The notes: generated from the sequence alone by a model not told the origin. A stretch of 64,000 nt of DNA from Pseudomonas sp. R37(2017) (GCF_002113375.1 NZ_NEHO01000005.1:186001-250000), one strand, 5' to 3'; shown: positions 8,121 to 18,181, numbered from the stretch's first letter. Translations and numbers: made by a program.

Positions 8121-9311
8121 TCAGTTCTCCGACCGCTGTCCCACCAGACTATCCACCGACGGCACCCGCGTGTCGCTTTCCATCTGTGTGTCGTGTTCGA
8201 GCTGATGGCTGAAGCGGTCCAGTGAGCCTTTGGCCGGCTGTGCATCGCTGGCAAACACCGGCGGGCTGAGGATGTATGCGCCCAGCAGGCGGCTCAGGGC
8301 GGCGAGGCTGTCGATGTGGGTGCGCTCGTAGCCGTGGGTGGCATCGCAGCCAAAGGCGAGCAGGGCGGTGCGAATGTCATGGCCGGCGGTCACCGCCGAA
8401 TGGGCGTCGCTGAAGTAGTAGCGGAACAGGTCGCGGCGTGCCGGTAACTCGTTGTCGCTGGCCAGGCGCAGAAGGTGGCGCGACAGGTGATAGTCATACG
8501 GCCCGCCGGAATCCTGCATCGCGATGCTCACCGCATGCTCGCTGGAAAATTGGCCTGGCGCGACTGGTGCGATGTCGATGCCGACGAATTCACTGACGTC
8601 CCAGGGCAACGCCGCCGCCGCGCCGCTGCCGGTTTCCTCGGTGATGGTGAACAGCGGATGGCAGTCGATCATCAGCTCTTCAGCACTGTCGACGACGGCT
8701 TTGAGCGCCGCCAGCAGCGCGGCCACCCCGGCCTTGTCGTCGAGGTGGCGGGCGCTGATATGGCCGCTTTCGGTGAACTCCGGCAGCGGGTCGAAAGCGA
8801 CGAAATCGCCGACGCTGATGCCCAGCGATTCGCAGTCGGCACGGGTAGCGCAGTAGGCGTCCAGGCGCAATTCGATGTGATCCCAACTGATCGGCATTTC
8901 ATCCACGGCGGTGTTGAACGCGTGCCCGGACGCCATCAGCGGCAAGACGCTGCCGCGGATCACACCGTTGTCGGTAAACAGGCTGACCCGGCTTCCTTCG
9001 GCAAAACGGCTGGACCAGCAGCCGACCGGTGCGAGGGCCAGGCGACCATTGTCCTTCACCGCACGCACCGCCGCGCCGATGGTGTCCAGGTGGGCGCTGA
9101 CGGCGCGATCGGGGCTGTTTTTCCTGCCCTTGAGCGTGGCGCGGATGGTGCCGCGACGGGTCATTTCGAAGGGAACGCCGAGTTCTTCCAGACGCTCGGC
9201 GACGTAGCGCACGATGGTATCGGTGAACCCGGTGGGGCTGGGAATGGCGAGCATTTCCAGCAGCACTTTTTGCAGGTAAGCGAGGTCTGGTTCGGGGATT
9301 TTGCGGGTCAT
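8121..9311 (-). CDS. M42-family peptidase of the NAGGN osmoprotectant operon
   Basis: A 396-residue aminopeptidase-like protein. Metal-ligand motifs of M42/M20-like enzymes are visible: SAHLDT, HLDDKAG, TEETGSG, GIDIAP and YFSDAHS. The reading frame extends upstream to 9500, but AGGAG just before the ATG at 9311 and the family N-terminus (MTRKIPEPDLAYLQK) set the start. It is the third gene of the asnO-ngg set, and this three-gene association is conserved in pseudomonads. Its task is not established; turnover of N-acetylglutaminylglutamine amide or of its dipeptide precursor is a reasonable inference. Confidence 0.85.
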   Translation of the reverse strand: MTRKIPEPDLAYLQKVLLEMLAIPSPTGFTDTIVRYVAERLEELGVPFEMTRRGTIRATLKGRKNSPDRAVSAHLDTIGAAVRAVKDNGRLALAPVGCWSSRFAEGSRVSLFTDNGVIRGSVLPLMASGHAFNTAVDEMPISWDHIELRLDAYCATRADCESLGISVGDFVAFDPLPEFTESGHISARHLDDKAGVAALLAALKAVVDSAEELMIDCHPLFTITEETGSGAAAALPWDVSEFVGIDIAPVAPGQFSSEHAVSIAMQDSGGPYDYHLSRHLLRLASDNELPARRDLFRYYFSDAHSAVTAGHDIRTALLAFGCDATHGYERTHIDSLAALSRLLGAYILSPPVFASDAQPAKGSLDRFSHQLEHDTQMESDTRVPSVDSLVGQRSEN

Positions 9312-9373
9312 GGAAACTCCTGATGAGTTGAGCGCATCGATGGTTTCGATGAAGGGGGTTGTGTCTGTCAGTC

Positions 9374-9390
9374 CGCCTTCGCGAGCAGGC
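9374..9390. repeat. Truncated REP remnant
   Basis: CGCCTTCGCGAGCAGGC matches the first 17 bases of the complete REP arms seen at 7991-8018, after which the match stops. It lies in the 94-base gap between ngg and the peptidase gene. Confidence 0.6.
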
Positions 9391-9405
9391 CTAGACAACA
9401 CATGA

Positions 9406-11154
9406 CTAAGAGACCACCGGCTGACTGTGCGGAAACAACAAATCCACAAACCGCTCCGCCGTGGGCTGCGGTTCATGATTGGCCAGCCCGGCCCGTTCAT
9501 TGGCTTCGATAAACACGTAGTTCGGCTGGTCGGCTGCGGTCACCATCAGGTCGAGGCCGACCACGGGAATGTCCAGCGCCCGCGCGGCTCGCACCGCCGC
9601 TTCCTGCAGCGTCGGGTGCAGGATCGCCGTGACATCCTCGAGAATGCCGCCGGTGTGCAAGTTCGCCGTGCGTCGTACGAACAGGTGTTCGCCGGCCGGC
9701 AGGATGCTGCTGTAGTCGTACCCGGCGGCCTGCACGGTGCGCCAGGTTTCCCGGTCCAGCGGGATCTTGCTTTCGCCGTCCGTGGCCGCTTGTCGCCGCC
9801 GGCTCTGGGCTTCGATCAAGGCGCCGATGGAGTGCTGGCCGTCGCCGATCACCTCGGCCGGCCGGCGAATCGCGGCCGCGACCACTTCAAAACCGATCAC
9901 CAGGATTCGCAGGTCCAGGCCTTGGTGAAAGCTTTCCAGCAGCACGTGGCTGTCAAATTCGCGGGCGGCTTCGATGGCTTGCTGCACCTCTTCGATGGTC
10001 TGCAAGTCGACCGCCACGCCCTGGCCCTGTTCACCGTCCAATGGTTTGACCACCACGCGCAGGTGTTCATCGAGGAATGCCATGTTGTCGTCGGCGTTAC
10101 CCGCCAGTTGCTGTGCCGGCAGGTTCAATCCGACAGCCTTGAGCACTTTGTGGGTCAGGCTTTTATCCTGGCAAAGGCTCATGCTGATGGCGCTGGTCAG
10201 GTCGCTCAGTGACTCACGGCAGCGCACCCGGCGCCCGCCATGGCTGAGAGTGAACATCCCGGCGTCGGCGTCATCGACGTGTACATCGATGCCACGCCGA
10301 TGTGCTTCCTCGACAATGATCCGTGCATAGGGGTTGAACGCGGCTTCCGGGCCTGGGCCGAGAAACAACGGCTGATTGATGCCGTTCTTGCGCTTGATGG
10401 CGAAGGTCGTCAGGTTGCGAAAACCGAGCTTGGCGTAAAGGTTTTTCGCCTGGCGGTTGTTGTGCAGCACCGACAGGTCGAGGCAGGCGAGCCCGCGGCT
10501 CATGAAGTGTTCGATCAAATGCCGCACCAGCACTTCACCCACGCCCGGCCGCGCGCAATACGGGTCGACCGCCAGACACCACAGACTGCTGCCGTGTTCC
10601 GGGTCGTTGAAGGCCTTGCGGTGATTGAGACCCATGACGCTGCCGATGACCGCGCCGCTGTCTTCGTCTTCGGCCAGCCAGTACACCGGGCCACCCAGAT
10701 GATGCGCAGTGAGCAAGGTGGCATCGATCGGCAGCATGTCGCGGGCCTGATACAGATGATTGATCGCCTGCCAGTCGGCATCGCTTTGCGCGCGTCGAAT
10801 GCGAAAACCACGAAAAACCCGGGTCGCCTGACGGTAGTCGCTGAACCACAGCCGCAGAGTATCGGACGGATCGAGGAACAGCTGCGTCGGCTCCAGCCCC
10901 AGCACTTGCTGGGGCGCGGCGACGTACAGGGCGATGTCCCGCTCGCCGGGCTGTTCGTTGAGCAACTCTCCGGCCAGGCTCGCGGCATCGGCAAAGGTGT
11001 GACCGATCAGCAAGCGGCCCCAACCGCAATGCACGGTAATCGGCGCCGCGCCGAGCGCACAGCCGTCTTCGGCAAGGCGTGCCTGCAAGCGTTCGTAGGA
11101 GGGCGTCTGGCCACGCAACAGGCGTTGGCTGAAAGCCGTGGCTTGAGATTTCAT
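9406..11154 (-). CDS. ngg: N-acetylglutaminylglutamine synthetase
   Basis: A 582-residue two-part enzyme. The N-terminal half (to about 270) is a GNAT acetyltransferase-like region (DPYCARPGVGEVLVRHL). The C-terminal half (about 285-575) is an ATP-grasp ligase resembling cyanophycin synthetase (VVKPLDGEQGQGVAVDL, VFIEANERAG). The family makes the dipeptide N-acetylglutaminylglutamine, which AsnO then amidates to NAGGN, a compatible solute accumulated in high osmolarity. It starts 3 bases after the asnO stop and its Shine-Dalgarno must lie within asnO, so the two are translationally close. Confidence 0.92.
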   Translation of the reverse strand: MKSQATAFSQRLLRGQTPSYERLQARLAEDGCALGAAPITVHCGWGRLLIGHTFADAASLAGELLNEQPGERDIALYVAAPQQVLGLEPTQLFLDPSDTLRLWFSDYRQATRVFRGFRIRRAQSDADWQAINHLYQARDMLPIDATLLTAHHLGGPVYWLAEDEDSGAVIGSVMGLNHRKAFNDPEHGSSLWCLAVDPYCARPGVGEVLVRHLIEHFMSRGLACLDLSVLHNNRQAKNLYAKLGFRNLTTFAIKRKNGINQPLFLGPGPEAAFNPYARIIVEEAHRRGIDVHVDDADAGMFTLSHGGRRVRCRESLSDLTSAISMSLCQDKSLTHKVLKAVGLNLPAQQLAGNADDNMAFLDEHLRVVVKPLDGEQGQGVAVDLQTIEEVQQAIEAAREFDSHVLLESFHQGLDLRILVIGFEVVAAAIRRPAEVIGDGQHSIGALIEAQSRRRQAATDGESKIPLDRETWRTVQAAGYDYSSILPAGEHLFVRRTANLHTGGILEDVTAILHPTLQEAAVRAARALDIPVVGLDLMVTAADQPNYVFIEANERAGLANHEPQPTAERFVDLLFPHSQPVVS

Positions 11155-11157
11155 CGG

Positions 11158-12930
11158 TCAGATTCCTTGTTCGCTGAGCCACAGGTTGAGGGCCGCCAGT
11201 TGCCACAGCTTCGAGCCATGCAAGGGTGTCAATTGTCCCTGCGGATCGGTCAGCAGGCGGTCGAGCATCGCCGGGTTGAACAGGCCGCGATCCTGGCTCG
11301 GATCGAGCAGCAACTCGCGTACCCAGTCCAGTGTGTCGCCTTGCAAATGCTTGAGGCCCGGCACCGGGAAGTAACCTTTCTCGCGGTCGATCACTTCACT
11401 GGGAATCACTTGCCGCGCGGCTTCCTTCAACACGTGTTTGCCGCCGTCCGGAAGTTTGAAGCGCCCCGGAATCCGTGCCGACAGCTCCACCAGGCGGTAG
11501 TCGAGAAACGGCGTGCGCGCTTCCAGCCCCCAGGCCATGGTCATGTTGTCGACGCGTTTGACCGGGTCGTCCACCAGCATCACTGTGCTGTCCAGGCGCA
11601 AGGCCTTGTCCACCGCCGCCTCAGCACCGGGCTGGGCAAAATGGGCTTTGACGAAGTCGCCAGCGGCGTCCGTCGCGGTCAGCCATTTCGGTTGGACCGT
11701 GGCGGCATAGTCGTCGTAACTGCGGTCGAAAAACGCTTCGCGGTACGCGGCATACGGATCGCTCGCATCGTCCACTTGCGGGTACCAGTGGTAGCCGGCG
11801 AACAGTTCGTCGGCGCCCTGGCCGCTTTGCACCACCTTGCAATGTCTGGCCACTTCCCGGGAGAGCAGGTAGAAGGCAATGCAGTCGTGGCTGACCATCG
11901 GTTCGCTCATGGCGCGGAACGCGGCGGGCAATTGTTCGATGATCTCCTTTTCGTCGATGCGCAGTTGATGATGCCGGGTGCCGTAGTGTCGGGCGATCAG
12001 GTCGGAGTACTGGAATTCGTCACCGCGTTCGCCGCCGGCATCCTGGAAACCGATGGAAAAGGTCGACAGATTGTCCACGCCGACTTCGCGCAACAAGCCT
12101 GTCAACAGGCTCGAATCGACCCCGCCCGACAGCAGCACACCGACATCCACGGCCGCCCGTTGGCGAATGGCGACGGCTTTGCGAGTAGTGTCGAGCACGC
12201 AGTCGCGCCAGTCTTCGAGGGTCAGGTTTTTCTCATCGTCCTGTAGTCCATAGGGCAGGGTCCACCAGGTTTTCCGCTCGGTGCGGCCGTCGGCTTCGAT
12301 GCGCATCCAGGTGGCCGGCGGCAGCTTTTCAATGCCCGCCAGCAAGGTGCGCGGTGCCGGGACCACGGCGTGGAAATTCAGATAATGATTGAGCGCCACC
12401 GGATCGAGGATCGGGTCGATGTCGCCACCCTTGAGCAACGCCGGTAGCGCGGAAGCAAAGCGCAGGCGCTGGCCGGTGCGCGACAGGTACAACGGCTTCA
12501 CACCGAGACGGTCGCGGGCGATGAACAGGCGTTGGGCATCGCGCTCCCAAATGGCAAAGGCAAACATGCCGTTGAGTTTCGGTAGCAAGGCCTCGCCCCA
12601 GGCGTGATAGCCCTTGAGCAACACTTCGGTGTCGCCGCCGGAGTAAAAGGCGTAGCCCAGGCTTTCAAGCTCCGCGCGCAGTTCCGGGAAGTTGTAGATC
12701 GCCCCGTTGAAAGCCAGGGACAAGCCCAACTGCGGGTCGATCATCGGCTGTGCCGAGCCGTCCGAGAGGTCCATGATTTTCAGGCGCCGATGGCCCAGGG
12801 CAACCGGCCCCTGGCTGTGAAAGCCCCAGGCGTCAGGGCCGCGGGGGGCCAGGTGATGGGTGATTCGTTCGATGGCTGCAAGGTCTGCAGGTTGATGGTC
12901 AAAACGTAACTCGCCAGCTAATCCGCACAT
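11158..12930 (-). CDS. asnO: N-acetylglutaminylglutamine amidotransferase (asparagine-synthase family)
   Basis: A 590-residue class II glutamine amidotransferase. It starts MCGLAGELRF with the nucleophile Cys2. The glutaminase domain runs to about 210, followed by an asparagine-synthase domain with the pyrophosphate loop VLLSGGVDSSLLTG. The ATG at 12930 (AAGGAA just upstream) exposes Cys2, whereas the open frame would add 17 residues and block it. It is the first gene of the NAGGN operon, so its promoter should lie in the 170 bases before it. A second asparagine-synthase-like gene occurs in the O-antigen locus at 54559. Confidence 0.93.
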   Translation of the reverse strand: MCGLAGELRFDHQPADLAAIERITHHLAPRGPDAWGFHSQGPVALGHRRLKIMDLSDGSAQPMIDPQLGLSLAFNGAIYNFPELRAELESLGYAFYSGGDTEVLLKGYHAWGEALLPKLNGMFAFAIWERDAQRLFIARDRLGVKPLYLSRTGQRLRFASALPALLKGGDIDPILDPVALNHYLNFHAVVPAPRTLLAGIEKLPPATWMRIEADGRTERKTWWTLPYGLQDDEKNLTLEDWRDCVLDTTRKAVAIRQRAAVDVGVLLSGGVDSSLLTGLLREVGVDNLSTFSIGFQDAGGERGDEFQYSDLIARHYGTRHHQLRIDEKEIIEQLPAAFRAMSEPMVSHDCIAFYLLSREVARHCKVVQSGQGADELFAGYHWYPQVDDASDPYAAYREAFFDRSYDDYAATVQPKWLTATDAAGDFVKAHFAQPGAEAAVDKALRLDSTVMLVDDPVKRVDNMTMAWGLEARTPFLDYRLVELSARIPGRFKLPDGGKHVLKEAARQVIPSEVIDREKGYFPVPGLKHLQGDTLDWVRELLLDPSQDRGLFNPAMLDRLLTDPQGQLTPLHGSKLWQLAALNLWLSEQGI

Positions 12931-13102
12931 AAATTCCTTACCGGTTTTTCCGTTGGGGAGGGTCGATCGATACCGCGCCAAAACGGCGGGTACTCAGAAA
13001 GTGACCCTCCTCGGCAAGGGGAGTTTTAGATCGATGAGTTATATGTGCGACAGACCACCGCCGAATCGCCCTCGGGAAGAGCGACTTCGGCTGTTGTATC
13101 GA

Positions 13103-15082
13103 TTACTTGCCCCGGATCAGGCGCCGCAAGGCAAATCGATTGGGATGACAGGCCTCGGCCACGCTTCTGGGCAGCGGCAGGGGCTCATTGTCCAGCCAGG
13201 CCGCCAGCAGTTCTCCGGACAATGGCGCGGTGATCAGGCCACGAGAGCCGTGGCCGCTGTTGATGTACAAACCGTCAAGCCATGGGCATTCGACGTCTGG
13301 TACCTGCCGGGCATCCTTGCCCAGCGCGGCATAATCCCGAGTGAACGCCTGGCTGTCGGCCAAAGGGCCAACGATTGGCAAATAGTCAGGGCTGGTGCAA
13401 CGAAACGCAGCACGACCCTGGAGGCTTTCGGGGTCCAGATGTTCGATCTCCAGACGCTCCACCAGATCGTGGGAAATCTCTTCGAGCATGGCCAGGTTGC
13501 CCAGGTGTTCGGCGGTGGTCGGCGTCAGGTCTTCGCTCTTGAAGTCGAAACTGGCCCCCAGCGTGTGTTCGCCCATACGGGCAGGGGCGACATAGCCTTC
13601 GGCACACACCACGGTGCTCAGGGCCTGGCTATGCGGGGTTTGCGCCAGTCGGGTGATTTGCCCGCGAATGCGTTTGAGCGGCAACTCGGCGCTCTCGGGG
13701 AAACGCTGGACTTCAGCTGCGCCGGCGAGCACCGCCACAGGTGCCTCGGCAAGCAAGCGTTCGCCGTCCCAGGCTTGCCACTGGCCCTCGACCCTGCGCA
13801 GTTCCAGCGCATCGTGGTGGGTGAGCAGTCGAATCCGTGGCTGCGCAGCCTGCCACTGACACAGCGCCGGTGGGTGAACCCAGCCGCCTTCGGGATAGAA
13901 CAGGCCTCCGTGTGCCAACCCGATACCGGCCACGGCCTGTGCCCCGGGTTGATCCAGCAGGTGCAGCAAGTCCGCCGGAAACGCCGCGGCCAACTGCGCC
14001 TGACGCTCGGCTTCCCTGGCATTGAAAGCCAACTGCAACACACCGCAATCGTCCCAGTCGCGTCCCCGTTGCAAGTGTTCGAGCAGGCGTCGGGTGTAGC
14101 CGAATCCGCTGACGATCATTTGCGACAGCGCCGTGCCATGGGCGGACAACTTCAGGTAGAGCACGCCCTGTGGGTTGCCCGAGGCTTCCTGGGCGATGTC
14201 GTCGTGGCGCTCCAGCAACGTCACCTGCCAGCCCCGCGCAGCGAGGCTGGCGGCGCTGGCACAACCGGCCAGCCCGGCACCGATGACCAATGCCCGGCGT
14301 TCGCCGGTCAGTGCAGTCGGGCGGGCAAACCAGGGTTTGTCCGGCGCCGGGGCGGGCGTTTCCTGAGGCCAGCCGAGGAACTCGCCGCGCAGGATTTCCC
14401 ATTTGTGGCCGATGCCGGGGGTACGTTTCATCTTGAAACCGGCGGCGTTGAGCAGGCGCCGCACCCAACCTGTGCTGGTGAAGGTACTGATGGATGCACC
14501 GGGAGCAGCCAGGCGAGCCAGTTCGGCGAACAGTTCGGCGGTCCACATGTCGGGGTTTTTCGCCGGAGCGAAACCGTCGAGGAACCAGGCGTCGATCCGG
14601 GCATCGAGTTGCGGCAGTTGCTCCAGTGCGTCGCCGATCAGCAGCGTCAGGGTCACGCGGCCGTTATCCAGCGTCAGGCGCTGAAAGCCCTGATGGATGG
14701 CCACGTATTGATCGAGCAGTTGATCGGCAAACGCCTTGAGTTCCGGCCACAGTGCCAGGGCGCGCTGCAAGTCGGTCGGGCTCAGGGGGTACTTCTCGAC
14801 GCTGACGAAATGCAGACGCGCTCCAGCCGCCGCGTGTTGCTCGAACACCTGCCAGGCACACAGAAAATTCAGCCCGGTGCCAAACCCCGTTTCACCGATG
14901 ACCAGCCGTCCGCCCTCGGGCAAGGCGGCAAAGCGTTCCGCCAGGCGGTTCTGTTCAATAAAGACATGGCGGGTTTCGTCCAGCCCCGACTTGTCGGAGA
15001 AATACACATCGTCGAACACTCGCGAATACGGGCGACCTTGGTCGTCCCAGTCGAGTTGGGCGTGGGGCAATACAGGTTTCAT
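13103..15082 (-). CDS. mnmC: Bifunctional tRNA mnm5s2U34 methyltransferase/FAD oxidoreductase
   Basis: A 659-residue fusion. The N-terminal part (about 1-240) is the SAM-dependent methyltransferase (GETGFGTGLNFL, WFLDGFAPAKNP). The C-terminal part begins with the FAD-binding VIGAGLAGCASAASL and is the oxidoreductase that removes the carboxymethyl group. Together they complete 5-methylaminomethyl-2-thiouridine at the wobble base of certain tRNAs. Domain order and length match the gammaproteobacterial enzyme. It is monocistronic, upstream of asnO on the same strand with 172 bases between. Confidence 0.95.
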   Translation of the reverse strand: MKPVLPHAQLDWDDQGRPYSRVFDDVYFSDKSGLDETRHVFIEQNRLAERFAALPEGGRLVIGETGFGTGLNFLCAWQVFEQHAAAGARLHFVSVEKYPLSPTDLQRALALWPELKAFADQLLDQYVAIHQGFQRLTLDNGRVTLTLLIGDALEQLPQLDARIDAWFLDGFAPAKNPDMWTAELFAELARLAAPGASISTFTSTGWVRRLLNAAGFKMKRTPGIGHKWEILRGEFLGWPQETPAPAPDKPWFARPTALTGERRALVIGAGLAGCASAASLAARGWQVTLLERHDDIAQEASGNPQGVLYLKLSAHGTALSQMIVSGFGYTRRLLEHLQRGRDWDDCGVLQLAFNAREAERQAQLAAAFPADLLHLLDQPGAQAVAGIGLAHGGLFYPEGGWVHPPALCQWQAAQPRIRLLTHHDALELRRVEGQWQAWDGERLLAEAPVAVLAGAAEVQRFPESAELPLKRIRGQITRLAQTPHSQALSTVVCAEGYVAPARMGEHTLGASFDFKSEDLTPTTAEHLGNLAMLEEISHDLVERLEIEHLDPESLQGRAAFRCTSPDYLPIVGPLADSQAFTRDYAALGKDARQVPDVECPWLDGLYINSGHGSRGLITAPLSGELLAAWLDNEPLPLPRSVAEACHPNRFALRRLIRGK

Positions 15083-15126
15083 GGCAGGCTCGGCAACGGC
15101 AAGGCGGCCATTCTAGCCGATCGTTT

Positions 15127-15287
15127 GTGGCGAGGGGGCTTGTCGGATCGCCGCACCGTCCCGTTCGGCTGCGAAGCAGTCGTAAAACCAGCCAGCCGGA
15201 TTTACCTGACAGACCCGGTTAGCTGATTTCAGGGCCGCTTCGCGACCCAACGGGACGGTGCGGCGATCCGACAAGCCCCCTCGCCAC
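15127..15287. repeat. Long perfect inverted repeat (REP doublet of a second family)
   Basis: A 39-base arm at 15127-15165 is exactly complementary to 15249-15287, and the pairing continues imperfectly inward (GCGAAGC/GCTTCGC). The arms contain GTGGCGAGGGGGCTTGTCGG and GATCGCCGCACCGTCCCGTT, unlike the GGGAGCGAGCCTGCTCGCGA arms elsewhere in the window. It separates the divergent mnmC and pap genes. Confidence 0.9.
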
Positions 15288-15370
15288 AGGAGTCCGCAAC
15301 CCTCGGGAAAATCTCTGCGGGCCTTCAGTTCAATCCGCTAATCTTGCTCACATCTGCAAGGGAGCCGCTC

Positions 15371-16885
15371 ATGTTTGAATCTGCCGAAATCGATCACGCC
15401 ATCGACAAAGACACCTACGACGCCGAAGTCCCGGCCCTGCGCGAAGCGTTGCTCGAAGCGCAATTCGAATTGCAGCAGCAACGCCGCTTTCCGGTGATCA
15501 TCTTGATCAACGGCATCGAAGGTGCCGGCAAGGGTGAGACGATCAAGGTGCTCAACGAATGGATGGACCCGCGCCTGATCGAGGTTCGCACGTTCGACCG
15601 GCAAACCGACGAAGAGCTGGCGCGGCCGCCGGCCTGGCGTTACTGGCGGATGCTGCCGGCCAAGGGTCGCATGGGGATTTTCTTCGGCAACTGGTACAGC
15701 CAGATGCTGCAGGGGCGGGTTCATGGTCAATTCAAGGATCCGCGGCTCGACCAGGCTATCAACGGTGCCGAGCGCCTGGAAAAGATGCTCTGTGACGAAG
15801 GTGCGCTGATCTTCAAGTTCTGGTTTCACCTGTCCAAGAAACAAATGAAGGCACGCCTCAAGGCGCTGGCCGACGACCCGCTGCACAGTTGGCGCATCAG
15901 TCCGCTGGACTGGCAGCAATCGCAAACCTACGACCGGTTCGTGAAGTATGGTGAGCGGGTGCTGCGCCGCACCAGCCGCGACTATGCGCCGTGGCATGTG
16001 ATCGCCGGGGCGGATGCGCATTATCGCAATCTGGCCGTGGGGCGGATTCTGCTGGCGGGCCTGCAGGGTGCATTGAAGCGGCCGAAGATCCATCCGGAGA
16101 AGGTCAGCGCCGCGCCAGTGTTCCCCAGTGTCGATCAAGCGAACCTGATCGACAGTCTGGACCTGACCCTGCAGTTGGACAAAGAAGATTACGAAGAACA
16201 GCTGATCACCGAGCAGGCGCGGTTTTCCGGGTTGATGCGTGACAAGCGCATGCGCCGCCACGCGCTGGTGGCGGTGTTCGAGGGTAATGACGCGGCTGGC
16301 AAGGGCGGGGCGATCCGTCGGGTAGCGGCAGCGCTCGATCCACGCCAGTACAGCATCGTGCCGATTGCCGCGCCCACCGAGGAAGAACGGGCGCAACCGT
16401 ATCTGTGGCGTTTCTGGCGGCATCTGCCGGCCCGCGGCAAGTTCACTGTGTTCGACCGCTCGTGGTATGGCCGGGTGTTGGTGGAGCGCATCGAAGGTTT
16501 TTGCAGCCCGGCAGATTGGCTGCGCGCGTACGGCGAGATCAACGATTTCGAGGAACAGTTGACCGATGCCCGGGTGATCGTGGTCAAGTTCTGGCTGTCT
16601 ATCGACAAACAGACGCAACTGGAGCGCTTTGAGGCGCGCGAAAAGATCCCCTTCAAGCGCTTCAAGATCACCGATGACGACTGGCGCAACCGTGAAAAAT
16701 GGGATGACTATCGCACGGCGGTCGGCGACATGGTCGACCGTACCAGCACCGAGATCGCGCCATGGACCCTGGTGGAGGCCAACGACAAGCGTTGGGCACG
16801 GGTCAAAGTGTTGCGCACCATCAACCGGGCACTGGAAGAAGCCTTTGAAAAGTCCGACCGGCAGGAGAGCAAGAAGAACAAGTAA
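15371..16885 (+). CDS. pap: Polyphosphate:AMP phosphotransferase (two-domain PPK2)
   Basis: A 504-residue tandem PPK2 protein. Each half has its own Walker A: GIEGAGKGE at about 48-56 and GNDAAGKGG at 305-313. The tandem form is the class II PPK2 that phosphorylates AMP to ADP with polyphosphate. GGGAG before the ATG at 15371 favours this start over the one 27 bases upstream. A homologous pap lies near the NAGGN genes in P. aeruginosa too. In class II enzymes the C-terminal half is the catalytic one; here both P-loops look intact. Confidence 0.92.
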   Translation: MFESAEIDHAIDKDTYDAEVPALREALLEAQFELQQQRRFPVIILINGIEGAGKGETIKVLNEWMDPRLIEVRTFDRQTDEELARPPAWRYWRMLPAKGRMGIFFGNWYSQMLQGRVHGQFKDPRLDQAINGAERLEKMLCDEGALIFKFWFHLSKKQMKARLKALADDPLHSWRISPLDWQQSQTYDRFVKYGERVLRRTSRDYAPWHVIAGADAHYRNLAVGRILLAGLQGALKRPKIHPEKVSAAPVFPSVDQANLIDSLDLTLQLDKEDYEEQLITEQARFSGLMRDKRMRRHALVAVFEGNDAAGKGGAIRRVAAALDPRQYSIVPIAAPTEEERAQPYLWRFWRHLPARGKFTVFDRSWYGRVLVERIEGFCSPADWLRAYGEINDFEEQLTDARVIVVKFWLSIDKQTQLERFEAREKIPFKRFKITDDDWRNREKWDDYRTAVGDMVDRTSTEIAPWTLVEANDKRWARVKVLRTINRALEEAFEKSDRQESKKNK

Positions 16886-16996
16886 AAGGACTGAAACGAT
16901 GGTTACGCATACGCGAGGTGAATGATTGTCGCAGTCGGTGAAGCGCTGGACTTATGCTCGGTCCACTCTCAACCGATAACGACAATGAGGTATGCC

Positions 16997-18181
16997 ATGC
17001 GTGAAGTGGTGATCGTCGACAGCGTGCGGACCGGCCTGGCCAAGTCCTTTCGCGGCAAATTCAACATGACCCGCCCGGACGACATGGCGGCACACTGTGT
17101 CGATGCTCTGCTGGCGCGCACCGGTATCGATCCGGCGAGCGTCGAGGATTGCATCGTTGGCGCCGGTTCCAACGAAGGCGCCCAGGGTTTCAATATCGGT
17201 CGTAACGTCGCGGTGTTGTCGCGCCTGGGCATCGGTACGGCCGGCATGACCCTCAACCGGTTCTGTTCCTCGGGCTTGCAGGCGATCGCTATCGCCGCCA
17301 ACCAGATCGCTTCGGGTTGCAGCGATATCATCGTCGCCGGCGGTGTCGAGTCCATCAGCCTGACCATGAAAAGCGTCAACACCGACAACCTGATCAACCC
17401 ACTGCTCAAGGAGCAGGTGCCGGGCATCTACTTCCCGATGGGCCAGACCGCCGAGGTCGTCGCCCGTCGTTACCAGGTCAGCCGCGAAGAACAGGACCTG
17501 TATGCGCTGCAAAGCCAGCAGCGTACCGCAGAGGCTCAGGCCGCCGGACTGTTCGCTGATGAAATCGTGCCGATGACGGTGAAGTACCGCGTTGAAGACA
17601 AGGCGACCGGTCAGGTACGGATTCTCGACGGCATCGTCGACCGCGATGACTGCAACCGTCCGGACACCACCCTGGAAAGCCTGGCCGGGTTGAAGCCGGT
17701 GTTCGCCGAAGATGGCTCGGTCACGGCCGGCAACTCGTCGCAGCTGTCTGACGGCGCGTCCATGACCCTGGTGATGAGCCTGGAAAAAGCGCTGGAACTG
17801 GGGCTCAAGCCGAAAGCGTTCTTCCGCGGTTTTACCGTAGCCGGTTGCGCGCCGGACGAGATGGGGATCGGGCCGGTGTTTTCGGTACCGAAACTGCTCA
17901 AGGCCAAAGGCTTGCGCATTGATGACATAGACCTTTGGGAACTGAACGAGGCGTTCGCCTCGCAGTGCCTGTACAGCCGCAACCGCCTGGAAATCGACAA
18001 TGCCCGGTACAACGTCAATGGTGGCTCGATTTCCATCGGTCATCCGTTCGGCATGACCGGCTCGCGCCAGGTCGGGCATCTCGTTCGTGAATTGCAGCGA
18101 CGCAATCTGCGTTACGGCATTGTCACCATGTGCGTGGGGGGCGGGATGGGGGCAACCGGACTGTTTGAAGCGGTGCGTTGA
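16997..18181 (+). CDS. Acetyl-CoA C-acyltransferase (thiolase)
   Basis: A 394-residue thiolase. The nucleophilic Cys sits in NRFCSSGLQ (about residue 90), with the catalytic His in GHPFGMTG and the second Cys in MCVGGGMGATG at the C-terminus. GAGG seven bases upstream of the ATG at 16997 supports this start; the open frame begins at 16922. It could act in fatty-acid degradation or in the acetoacetyl-CoA direction; no partner beta-oxidation genes lie beside it, so the pathway is open. Confidence 0.88.
   Translation: MREVVIVDSVRTGLAKSFRGKFNMTRPDDMAAHCVDALLARTGIDPASVEDCIVGAGSNEGAQGFNIGRNVAVLSRLGIGTAGMTLNRFCSSGLQAIAIAANQIASGCSDIIVAGGVESISLTMKSVNTDNLINPLLKEQVPGIYFPMGQTAEVVARRYQVSREEQDLYALQSQQRTAEAQAAGLFADEIVPMTVKYRVEDKATGQVRILDGIVDRDDCNRPDTTLESLAGLKPVFAEDGSVTAGNSSQLSDGASMTLVMSLEKALELGLKPKAFFRGFTVAGCAPDEMGIGPVFSVPKLLKAKGLRIDDIDLWELNEAFASQCLYSRNRLEIDNARYNVNGGSISIGHPFGMTGSRQVGHLVRELQRRNLRYGIVTMCVGGGMGATGLFEAVR

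Noticed and set aside
13000-13060. AlgU-type promoter for asnO
   Set aside because: AAACTC and TCTGA elements are present on the minus strand, but they are about 22 bases apart instead of 16-17.
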